DNA from: Candidatus Bathyarchaeota archaeon
Lineage (GTDB): Archaea > Thermoproteota > Bathyarchaeia > 40CM-2-53-6
Length of the DNA: 7,515 nt
Direction: 5' to 3'
NCBI GenBank assembly: GCA_005888695.1
Contig: VBBH01000084.1
Coordinates: forward strand, 1 to 7,515
This document shows positions 1 through 4,953 of this stretch, in pieces (the first letter of the stretch is position 1; each line of letters starts with the position of its first letter). Made by a program: the position numbers and the translations under genes. The notes beneath the pieces were generated by a model. It searched no databases. It was not told the DNA's origin and saw only the letters and a program-made list of their open reading frames with translations.

Positions 1-548
1 AAGGCTTCTCTGACGAGTGACCGAGAATAGTCGAGGAACGTGAAGATGTCTCTCATCTTTGTCTTGTCGAGACGCGGGTCTGCTCCGATTCTGGATAGAT
101 ACCAGATGTCGACCTGGGCGATGTGTCGAAGCGCGTCTTGGACGCTCCTTGGTTCTCGTCGAGGCTTCCAGGCTAGCGCTTTCCTCGATAGTCCAGACAC
201 GAGCTGTAGCAGGTCCTCTCTCGTGTAGGCGAGAAGCCGAAGGCAACGTGTTATGTCTCCATGCGAGGCCGCTACCCTGTCACAATGAAGGAGAGGATCA
301 GGGCCGCCGGCGTCGCCTGGGCTTCCTCTAATTCGTAATTCTTGTACTATGGCGAGCTTCGGCCTGGTTGGGATCACGACTTCTTCTTCGTGAGAACGGA
401 GCCAGCTGAAGTATTCGGGAATGACAGACTTTAGCTTCATCCTGGCTCTTTCCTTCGTGCTCGCTAGCGCGAAGCAACCCATCAGATTGTGAATGTGAGA
501 TTGGGTACTTCCGTCGGGTCCAATGATCAAGCACGTCTTGTAGGCCAT
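1..548 (-). CDS. DinB-fold protein with HicB-like N-terminal domain (C-terminus cut by window edge)
   Basis: Reading the minus strand from ATG 548 gives 182 uninterrupted codons to the window edge, so the C-terminus is missing. Residues 1-60 look like a HicB-type beta-alpha domain: a GPDG turn at 10-13, then HIHNLMGCFALA (18-29), an STKERA helix start and EYFSWLRSHEEEV, the pattern of small proteins that resemble HicB antitoxins. From about residue 85 the chain becomes helical and fits the DinB/YfiT four-helix bundle: H88 and D90, TREDLLQLVSGLSRKALAWK (109-128), then SVQDALRHIAQVDIWYLSRI (135-154), where H142 occupies the usual metal-ligand helix. DinB-fold proteins are often metal-dependent thiol transferases or uncharacterised; the reaction here is unknown. 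A weak GGGAG (557-561) precedes the start. The domain pair is known in bacterial DinB proteins; that it is a fusion and not an annotation artefact is clear because the frame is continuous. Family call fairly sure, function not. Confidence 0.72.
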   Translation of the reverse strand, partial: MAYKTCLIIGPDGSTQSHIHNLMGCFALASTKERARMKLKSVIPEYFSWLRSHEEEVVIPTRPKLAIVQELRIRGSPGDAGGPDPLLHCDRVAASHGDITRCLRLLAYTREDLLQLVSGLSRKALAWKPRREPRSVQDALRHIAQVDIWYLSRIGADPRLDKTKMRDIFTFLDYSRSLVREA

Positions 549-577
549 TCTCTGGGCTCCCAATTCAGCCAACAGTT

Positions 578-649
578 CAAAGCTTTGGGTAGAACCGTCC
601 GCTTTGCCCTACTCGTCAGCATTCTGTCCTAGCGTTTGATGTTATCAAA
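578..649. promoter_or_regulatory. Two palindromes in the spacer upstream of the DinB-like gene
   Basis: The 136-base spacer 549-684 between the methyltransferase stop and the DinB-like start holds a perfect 10-base palindrome CAAAGCTTTG at 578-587, about 30 bases before ATG 548. It also holds TTTGAT-GTT-ATCAAA at 635-649, with perfect 6-base arms. The second sits inside GCGTT (632-636) and AACGC (654-658), which could pair as an alternative. No convincing TATA box was found, although the A/T-rich palindromes could act as promoter or operator. Both readings, operator pair or chance, remain open. Confidence 0.25.
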
Positions 650-684
650 GATTAACGCGAATTACTCACTCAATACTCTGGGCG

Positions 685-1320
685 CTACACGCGCACGCTG
701 ATTGAATGCCATTCTCTAGGAACCACGTATGTGCGAAAATGCGGATCTCTTACGAGACGTGTCAGGTAGGATTGGATCGCTGGCTTTCCGGGCAACCTTG
801 TGCCCCAGCCTCCAAAGAGTGGGTTGAGATTCGCGGTTACAACAACGCTGCCCGGACGCGTGAGACGGCGGAGATGTGGAACATATCGTGGGTATTCACG
901 CCAGTCGCCGTCCAGAAACACAACGTCGTAGCGGCCCTTCAGCTTGGGAAGTACGCTTAATCCTCGCCCAGGGAGAACAGTGATGCGCCTAGAAAGATCT
1001 CGCTGCTGGAACGCCTGCTCTGCAAGAGCTGCATGCAGTGGATCCTCTTCAATCGTATCCACGTGACAATTGGACCCGGCCGCCGAAGCCATCACCGCAG
1101 TCGTGTACCCATGGCCGCAGCCAATCTCTAACATTCGTCGCGCATGAGTCAATGATGCAAGTACTGTCCATAGAGGTGCCTGCAATGGGTCGCTAGGGTA
1201 CATGTCGCAATCCCGCCCGTGATTGCGCCGATGCTTGTTCGACAGTCGGTATAGATCGAGGTGAACATCGGCTCGACCAGCGTAAATTTTCATGAGTAGT
1301 TTCTCAGTGCTCTTCTTCAA
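685..1320 (-). CDS. Class I SAM-dependent methyltransferase, O-methyltransferase-like
   Basis: A 211-residue protein with the Rossmann methyltransferase signature. Motif I is MLEIGCGHGYTTAVMA (63-78), the glycine-rich SAM loop. The acidic end of strand 2 is DTIEED (88-93), which binds the SAM ribose. YDVVFLDGDWREYPRYV (131-147) is the post-I strand with the D..D/E pair typical of catechol/caffeoyl-CoA O-methyltransferase-like enzymes, and LTRPGSVVVTAN (153-164) is the following strand. Residues 1-60 are helical and probably form the cap. The substrate cannot be inferred; the length matches the 200-220 residues usual for the family. The start is a TTG at 1318-1320 with no clear ribosome binding site. 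An ATG at 1326-1328 lies just upstream but out of frame, and the next in-frame ATG is at codon 10. The gene is followed by the DinB-like gene in the same direction after 136 bases, so co-transcription is uncertain. No membrane or export signal is present; a cytoplasmic enzyme is expected. Confidence 0.82.
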   Translation of the reverse strand: MKKSTEKLLMKIYAGRADVHLDLYRLSNKHRRNHGRDCDMYPSDPLQAPLWTVLASLTHARRMLEIGCGHGYTTAVMASAAGSNCHVDTIEEDPLHAALAEQAFQQRDLSRRITVLPGRGLSVLPKLKGRYDVVFLDGDWREYPRYVPHLRRLTRPGSVVVTANLNPLFGGWGTRLPGKPAIQSYLTRLVRDPHFRTYVVPREWHSISVRV

Positions 1321-1370
1321 GATCTCATCTTCAACAAAATGGCCTCAGGGGTATTAACGTGAGCTCTTAG

Positions 1371-1385
1371 AGGCTCGCTGAGCCT
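1371..1385. repeat. Perfect inverted repeat in the 1321-1460 spacer
   Basis: AGGCTC-GCT-GAGCCT has perfect 6-base arms with a 3-base loop. It lies 75 bases past the stop of the membrane gene at 1461 and about 50 bases upstream of the methyltransferase start, both on the minus strand. No T-run follows it on either strand, so it is not a standard intrinsic terminator. It may be an RNA hairpin in the methyltransferase leader or a protein site. Nothing else was recognised in this 140-base spacer. Confidence 0.3.
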
Positions 1386-1460
1386 GAAGCTAATTGGATG
1401 AGAGAAAGCAAGCAGGTCGGAAGGGAGGACGTTCAGGTCGAGAGCTAATCCGAGTATGGC

Positions 1461-1982
1461 TCATTTTGTAGTCGCCCGTTCCACTGAGTTTCCGCCCCGC
1501 AATCGCTCTCGCTGTTCGTAACGATATTGATATCGCTCCTGCCACGTAAGTCCTTTGGGAATGGCGTAGAACGTTCCTGTCCAGGTTCCTTCCCAATGGA
1601 TCTCCTTTCCATTCTTCAACTCCCACCTTCTGAAGGTCACGGCCCCTGCCAGATAGAGGGCGGGTAAAGCCGCATACACAGACAGGACCTGCGACAGTAC
1701 ACTCAACGGTATCGCTTCTGTCTCAATCAAGTACCCTGATACCGCTATAATCACCAACCCCACTCCGAGCGCTAATAAGAGTCTATTCCGGCTCGTATGA
1801 TACTCGCCTTTCTTCTCAATTTCCCGTATCGTACCGCGGGCAGCGATTGCTCCAGTAAGAAACCCTCCAATGCCACTCACAGACGCAATGCCAACATTCA
1901 ACGGGTGAAGCCCCGCCGCTTGCAATGCTGCGATGAGCGACCAAACTATGGCGAAGGAAAGGTACGAAGTATATGCTCGCAA
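1461..1982 (-). CDS. Four-helix membrane protein of unknown function (5' end probably frameshifted)
   Basis: The intact frame encodes 173 residues with four hydrophobic segments near residues 8-23, 28-48, 67-84 and 94-116. A charged cytoplasmic-looking tail rich in Arg, Tyr and Glu follows (118-173, including FRRWELKNGKEIHWEGTW). I recognise no family. Helix 2 is glycine-rich (GIASVSGIGGFLTGAIAARG) and the loop TIREIEKKGEYHTSRNR separates the two hairpins. The frame opens at a TTG (1980-1982) with no ribosome binding site, and an in-frame TAG sits only one codon upstream (1986-1988). The same frame is open again further upstream and begins with ATG 2097-2099, close to a TATA-like box. A different frame between them encodes a sensible stretch that would complete the first helix. 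I therefore think the real gene is 1461-2099 with two compensating indels, and the TTG is an accidental start. Confidence 0.6.
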   Translation of the reverse strand: MRAYTSYLSFAIVWSLIAALQAAGLHPLNVGIASVSGIGGFLTGAIAARGTIREIEKKGEYHTSRNRLLLALGVGLVIIAVSGYLIETEAIPLSVLSQVLSVYAALPALYLAGAVTFRRWELKNGKEIHWEGTWTGTFYAIPKGLTWQERYQYRYEQRERLRGGNSVERATTK

Positions 1983-2099
1983 TACCTAAGTTCGCTGTAT
2001 AGAGGCCGAGTTTCTTCGCAAAATAGGTTTCGGATTTGACCAGAAACTCTGAGCCGCGACAATCTCTTTGGTGGTCAACGAAACACCGCGGGACTTCAT
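1983..2099 (-). pseudogene. Broken 5' part of the 1461-1982 membrane protein gene
   Basis: From ATG 2099 the main frame reads MKSRGVSLTTKEIVAAQ and then turns unlikely (SFWSNPKPILRRN) before a TAG at 1986-1988. One base back, another frame reads EFLVKSETYFAKKLG followed by LYTANLGIASIY. That is a charged helix leading into a hydrophobic one, and it joins naturally to SFAIVWSLIAAL of the downstream protein. This needs one missing base near 2046-2051, for example a second G in CAGAG, and one extra base somewhere in about 1945-1985. The net frame change is zero. ATG 2099 lies about 30 bases past a TATA-like box on the minus strand, which supports it as the original start. Either sequence error or genuine inactivation could explain this. 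Confidence 0.45.
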
Positions 2100-2126
2100 G
2101 AACCGGTCAAGTCCAGCCCTCGGCTC

Positions 2127-2137
2127 CTATCTATATC
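2127..2137 (-). promoter_or_regulatory. TATA-like box for the membrane gene starting at 2099
   Basis: On the minus strand the box reads GATATAGATAG. Its centre is about 33 bases upstream of ATG 2099, which would place transcription start only a few bases before that ATG and far from the TTG at 1982. This is one reason to prefer 2099 as the native start. Confidence 0.35.
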
Positions 2138-2152
2138 GGAAAGGCTTTATCC
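2135..2152 (+). promoter_or_regulatory. BRE/TATA-like promoter of the first GNAT gene
   Basis: TCGGAAAGG followed by CTTTATCC resembles an archaeal purine-rich BRE plus TATA element. A start about 25 bases beyond the TATA would fall near 2173, just ahead of the ribosome binding site at 2181-2187, leaving a leader of about 20 bases. The box of the divergent membrane gene abuts it, so the two promoters are back to back. Confidence 0.42.
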
Positions 2153-2180
2153 GTGCAATGGTATGTCATTCCTGCTCTGC

Positions 2181-2197
2181 AAGGAGGGGTTCCGATG
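2181..2197 (+). promoter_or_regulatory. Strong Shine-Dalgarno AAGGAGG with ATG 2195, out of frame with the GNAT ORF
   Basis: AAGGAGG (2181-2187) stands 7 bases before ATG 2195-2197, the best ribosome binding site in the window. That ATG is one base out of register with the acetyltransferase frame, which opens at TTG 2202. Removing one T from TTT 2201-2203 would give MRLTKLLVIRRA in frame. The site therefore decides in favour of an ATG 2195 start and points to an extra T. Confidence 0.6.
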
Positions 2198-2201
2198 AGG
2201 T

Positions 2202-2675
2202 TTGACCAAACTTCTCGTCATAAGAAGAGCCCGGATGACAGATGCTTCTGCAGTCGACCGTCTTCTCTCTGAATGGTTCGATTGGAAACCAGAATCCGGA
2301 CGATTAGAATCAGTAAAGAGAGCAATCCACGATCACGAAATCCTCGTTGCACAATCTAACAAGAGAATTGTCGGGTTCATCCATTACATTATTCATGAAG
2401 ACATCATAGACGGCGGCCCGAACGCCTTCATATCTGCCAACTATGTCTCGTCGGAGCATCGAGGAAAAGGTGTAGGAACACTCCTTATCCGAGAAATGAT
2501 CAAAGACTCTCTAGCGAGGGGCGCAGTCGGGGTCGAAACCTCGACCATCCACGACAGAGCCAAAAGGTTCTACGAAAAGCATCACTTCAAACAGACCATG
2601 GGAGACATTGCGGAAGTATTCCTTGAACTAGATATCCCCGAATACTCATCGGCCGGGAAAGCTCGAACTGGCTAA
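2202..2675 (+). CDS. GNAT family N-acetyltransferase
   Basis: The open frame gives 157 residues with the GNAT fold: strand 1 LLVIRRARMTDASAVDRLL (4-22), a central ILVAQSNKRIVGFIHYIIH (47-65), and motif A YVSSEHRGKGVGTLLIREMI (81-100). In motif A, R87-G88-K89-G90-V91-G92 forms the acetyl-CoA pyrophosphate loop. The motif B helix RAKRFYEKHHFKQ (119-131) carries the tyrosine often acting as general acid. It transfers acetyl from acetyl-CoA to an amine; the acceptor cannot be told, and a small molecule or a protein N-terminus are both possible. Length is typical. The TTG at 2202 is probably not the native start: a strong ribosome binding site points to ATG 2195, one base out of frame. It ends 15 bases from the convergent membrane gene. 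Family call firm, substrate unknown. Confidence 0.88.
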   Translation: MTKLLVIRRARMTDASAVDRLLSEWFDWKPESGRLESVKRAIHDHEILVAQSNKRIVGFIHYIIHEDIIDGGPNAFISANYVSSEHRGKGVGTLLIREMIKDSLARGAVGVETSTIHDRAKRFYEKHHFKQTMGDIAEVFLELDIPEYSSAGKARTG

Positions 2676-2690
2676 AAGTGTGGTGTGACT

Positions 2691-3227
2691 TCAGTCATCC
2701 ATTCCGTTTTTCCATTGGGTTTTGAAACTTTCCAGCTTCCTTTTTTGAAACCAATTCATTCCTAGGATCGAGATCCAAAAGAGCGCTACGCCAACAATGA
2801 ACAGAAGATAATCACGGATGATTAGTCCGTAGGTTGCTATCGTAGTAACAACAAAGAACGTAGGCAGTACAACCGGCAACGCTCTCCTCCTCCACTTTTG
2901 AGACCAACTCCAAACCTCGGGATGAACAGTCTCATAGTGGGGACCTTGGACTCGCTTGGCCTGACGGAGAGAGGCATTTGGAAGAGGCTCTCCGCAAATA
3001 ACGCAACTTGTCGGGATCAGTTTCTCAAGTCGTTGTTTTGTCTTTCTCACCGTGCGTCTGATGCTTGCGAAGAGGAAGAGTGGAGTGAACACGAGTACCG
3101 GCAGTATGAAGAACGCAAAGGCAAGGTATGGTGAAATTGTTCCTAGGACAACCCACACGGGTAAGAACCCTAGTGGAATGGCTGCGGATATCAGAAGTAG
3201 AAGAGCAAGAGTACTTGGGCGCTTCAA
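2691..3227 (-). CDS. Four-helix membrane protein with a Cys/His loop, function unknown
   Basis: The 178-residue protein has hydrophobic segments near 7-29, 33-55, 116-138 and 140-160, so two hairpins with both ends probably on the cytoplasmic side. The loop between them (57-115) is basic and contains C75-V-I-C78, H97 and H102, a spacing that could bind one zinc ion or other metal. The C-terminus is basic (QKRKLESFKTQWKNG). I recognise no family. The start is TTG 3225-3227 without a ribosome binding site; ATG 3230-3232 is just upstream but out of frame, and one added base would join it. GGAAG lies about 8 bases before that ATG. The stop of the S66 peptidase is 48 bases upstream in the same direction, so the two may form one transcript. 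In that gap ATG overlaps the peptidase stop (ATGA) and opens a 14-codon frame ending just before the ATG at 3232. Confidence 0.62.
   Translation of the reverse strand: MKRPSTLALLLLISAAIPLGFLPVWVVLGTISPYLAFAFFILPVLVFTPLFLFASIRRTVRKTKQRLEKLIPTSCVICGEPLPNASLRQAKRVQGPHYETVHPEVWSWSQKWRRRALPVVLPTFFVVTTIATYGLIIRDYLLFIVGVALFWISILGMNWFQKRKLESFKTQWKNGMDD
2707..2746 (+). terminator. Oligo-T tracts downstream of the first GNAT gene
   Basis: T5 at 2707-2711 and T6 at 2741-2746 follow the stop at 2675 on the plus strand, without a hairpin. Archaeal RNA polymerase can terminate at such runs. They lie inside the 3' end of the convergent membrane gene, where they encode Lys/Asn-rich codons on the other strand, so they may be coding coincidence. 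Confidence 0.33.
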
Positions 3228-3275
3228 ATCATTATTATCTTCCGAACAAATACGAGCAGATTCTCTCAGCGAAGT

Positions 3276-3836
3276 TCATACTATTGCGGGCTCGTCGATA
3301 CTAAGATATCCCTTCTCTGCGTGCATCGTAGCCCTGACGCCAATCGGTAAGGTCATCATTGGGTCAGTGTGGCCAAAGTCCATGTTCACCATCACCGGAA
3401 AATCATAGCCCTTCGTATTATCCAGAATAATATTGTCGACGCCGTACCCTGTAGACGTTGGCTCGAAGCCTGCAGTCCTCGTGCGTCCGACCAGCATGCC
3501 CTTGATCCTTTCGAAAACGCCCTTGGTCCGAAGGCTCGCCAAGTACCGGTCCACCCAAGCGAGCGACGATCCGTAATCCTCCCAGAAGAAGATGGCTCCA
3601 TCAACGGAGGGCATGTATTCAGTACCAGTCTGAATGACTAAGGTACTGATTTCGCCACCAATCAGCGGTCCGCTCGCATGCCCCGCTCTCAACGCCCTCC
3701 ATCCCGTAGTTGCCCTCATTGATCTAGGCCGATCATCTTCTTGATCGTATTCCAACCTCTCTTCAGTCCAGACCTTGGAAGACTCAATCCTACCTGCTGG
3801 ACGGGCTTGACCGACCAGCTTCTCAAAACACTCCAA
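3276..3836 (-). CDS. S66 peptidase (MccF/LD-carboxypeptidase-like), C-terminal part of a frameshifted gene
   Basis: This 186-residue frame holds the C-terminal domain of an S66 serine peptidase. GHASGPLIGGEISTLV (52-67) is the conserved linker strand. AIFFWEDY (81-88) carries the catalytic Glu (E86), and FPVMVNMDFGHTDPMMTLPIG (146-166) contains the catalytic His in GHTDP (H156). With the N-terminal Ser in the upstream half, the Ser-Glu-His triad is complete. The nominal TTG start at 3836 is arbitrary: the frame stays open upstream through GEFPDVLPYT and meets the other half near 3867. Restoring one base gives about 336 residues, normal for the family, with E236 and H306 near the positions known in MccF. 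The GHT.P....PIG sequence looks more MccF-like than murein LdcA-like, which fits an organism without murein. Likely substrate: a C-terminal amide or aminoacyl-nucleotide bond; not provable here. Confidence 0.8.
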   Translation of the reverse strand: MECFEKLVGQARPAGRIESSKVWTEERLEYDQEDDRPRSMRATTGWRALRAGHASGPLIGGEISTLVIQTGTEYMPSVDGAIFFWEDYGSSLAWVDRYLASLRTKGVFERIKGMLVGRTRTAGFEPTSTGYGVDNIILDNTKGYDFPVMVNMDFGHTDPMMTLPIGVRATMHAEKGYLSIDEPAIV

Positions 3837-4285
3837 AGTATACGGAAGAACGTCGGGGAATTCACCAATTGACTCATCAAATGAGGCCCGTAGAAACTGG
3901 TCAGTCCCGTCTTCGAATGGATCGCCAGATGAAGAGCGGTGATGTCGCTGTATCCGATCAGGCCTTTCGGATTCCGCCGCACCAAATCATAATCTAGATC
4001 ATCTAGCAACTCGTTCGAGTTGTAGCCTCCCAAGGTTGTCATGAGTAGCCTCACCGACTTGTCCCGGTACATTTCGTGCAAGTCTGAAAGCCGATCCTCT
4101 TTATTTCCCGCCTTGTGTCCCAGCTTGTCACGGACGTGTGGGCCAAGTTTGACCTTGTAGCCCTTGGACTCAAGATTGCTTACTGATCTAGCGAAACGTC
4201 GAGGAAACCATGCCGGAAAAGGAGACGCCGGACTAACAATGCCAATCGTGTCTCCCTTGACGAGCCTCCGAGGAACTAGTGTCAT
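3716..4285 (-). CDS. S66 peptidase (MccF/LD-carboxypeptidase-like), N-terminal part of a frameshifted gene
   Basis: From ATG 4285 the chain reads LVKGDTIGIVSPASP (8-22), the standard S66 start. LMTTLGGYNSNELLDDLDYD (81-100) follows, and KGLIGYSDITALHLAIHSKTG (107-127) carries the nucleophile Ser113 in the GYSDIT elbow. FYGPHLMSQL (131-140) is the last family-like piece. After residue about 140 the frame (VNSPTFFRILWSVL...) no longer resembles the family and ends at a stop at 3716, while the frame one base back continues correctly as GEFPDVLPYTLECFEKLVGQ. A single base missing in about 3864-3871 explains this. The translated tail 3716-3866 is therefore out of frame. AGGGG at 4292-4296 precedes the start by 6 bases. 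The gene is divergent from the RimL-like acetyltransferase with an A/T box between them. Confidence 0.8.
   Translation of the reverse strand: MTLVPRRLVKGDTIGIVSPASPFPAWFPRRFARSVSNLESKGYKVKLGPHVRDKLGHKAGNKEDRLSDLHEMYRDKSVRLLMTTLGGYNSNELLDDLDYDLVRRNPKGLIGYSDITALHLAIHSKTGLTSFYGPHLMSQLVNSPTFFRILWSVLRSWSVKPVQQVGLSLPRSGLKRGWNTIKKMIGLDQ
3864..3871 (-). other. Frameshift site within the S66 peptidase gene
   Basis: Minus strand CAATTGGTGAATTC: the first half uses CAA TTG GTG, while the second needs GGT GAA TTC. The G is shared between the two readings, so one base has been lost in or beside CAATT. A restored SQLGEFPDV or SQFGEFPDV fits the family. Confidence 0.6.
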
Positions 4286-4325
4286 CGAGAGCCCCTGTTG
4301 AGCTACTCTGACGCATCGGCCTACT

Positions 4326-4333
4326 CTTTTAAT
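4326..4333. promoter_or_regulatory. Shared A/T box between divergent S66 peptidase and RimL-like genes
   Basis: CTTTTAAT (plus) reads ATTAAAAG on the minus strand and is the only strong A/T box in the 85-base gap 4286-4370. It lies about 38 bases before ATG 4371 on the plus strand and about 41 before ATG 4285 on the minus strand, suiting a TATA element with short leaders in both directions. No clear BRE is present. Its position overlaps the alternative ATG 4332, which argues that 4332 is not a start. Confidence 0.42.
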
Positions 4334-4370
4334 GACCTGTGTCCATGCTGAGTCGGCTCGGTTTTGGAAA

Positions 4371-4925
4371 ATGTTGACAGGAAAACAAGTTGTTCTCCGG
4401 CCCGTCGAACGGGACGATCTGAAGCTGCTTCACAAATGGAAGAACGACGAGGGGATAATGCGACTTGGGAATTCGTATCCAGACAGTTCCCAGTCAATGG
4501 TAATGCTTGAGACGGAATATGAGAAGGTCTTGAAGGGAGAAGACATCAGCCGCCGAGACTACATCATCGAAGAGAAAGCGAGCAAGAGACCTGTCGGATG
4601 GGGTGGACTGCAGATCTATACCCGTCAAAGACGAATGACAAGCGCGAACCTAGGACTAGCACTCGGAGAAAGGGACGCTTGGAAAAAAGGATACGGGACT
4701 GAGACTGTGCATCTCTTGCTCGGACTAGCCTTCGAACAGATGAACCTGCACAGGACAGAATGGTGGACCTACGCGGAAAACACGGCCAGCCTGAAACTAG
4801 CTGCTAAGACAGGGTTCACAGAGGAAGGAAGGTTACGAAGTGCAGTGTTCTTCGACAATGGATACCATGACGTAGTCGTTCTAGGCCAATTGAAAAACGA
4901 TTATGATTCTCGAGTGAAGACATAG
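4371..4925 (+). CDS. RimJ/RimL-type GNAT acetyltransferase
   Basis: Starting at ATG 4371 the protein has 184 residues: MLTGKQVVLRPVERDDLKLL is the usual Acetyltransf_3 opening (strand 1 with RP..RDD), and KWKNDEGIMRLGN (23-35) is the next helix region. Motif A is LGLALGERDAWKKGYGTETV (94-113) with W104-K-K-G107-Y-G109 as the CoA loop. NLHRTEWWTYAEN (125-137) and SLKLAAKTGFTEEGRLR (140-156) form the motif B part, with the N.aS..l..k.GF.eeG.lR pattern diagnostic of RimJ/RimL-like enzymes. An upstream in-frame ATG at 4332 would add 13 residues without family similarity and lies in the probable TATA box, so I prefer 4371. Known members acetylate ribosomal protein N-termini, antibiotics or aminoacyl-nucleotide toxins. 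The gene diverges from an S66 peptidase and converges with the phosphorylase, 28 bases apart. Confidence 0.87.
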   Translation: MLTGKQVVLRPVERDDLKLLHKWKNDEGIMRLGNSYPDSSQSMVMLETEYEKVLKGEDISRRDYIIEEKASKRPVGWGGLQIYTRQRRMTSANLGLALGERDAWKKGYGTETVHLLLGLAFEQMNLHRTEWWTYAENTASLKLAAKTGFTEEGRLRSAVFFDNGYHDVVVLGQLKNDYDSRVKT

Positions 4926-4953
4926 ACGAGATTATCGCGTTGCAGTCGAGCAG

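Noticed and set aside
40..331. Two plus-strand open frames at the left edge
   Set aside because: They lie antisense to the continuous DinB-like frame, have arginine/serine-rich unlikely composition and no recognisable domain.
328..534. Minus-strand 68-codon frame
   Set aside because: It is a shifted reading of the DinB-like gene on the same strand; the frame from ATG 548 explains the region better.
1390..1626. Minus-strand frame of 78 codons, including an ATGA overlap with the membrane gene stop
   Set aside because: Most of it overlaps the membrane protein in another frame, and its composition is not protein-like.
3855..3880. Programmed ribosomal frameshift in the S66 peptidase
   Set aside because: There is no slippery run or downstream structure that I can see; a lost base is the simpler reading.
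4332..4370. Upstream ATG 4332 as start of the RimL-like acetyltransferase
   Set aside because: The extra 13 residues do not match the family, and the ATG overlaps the probable TATA box.
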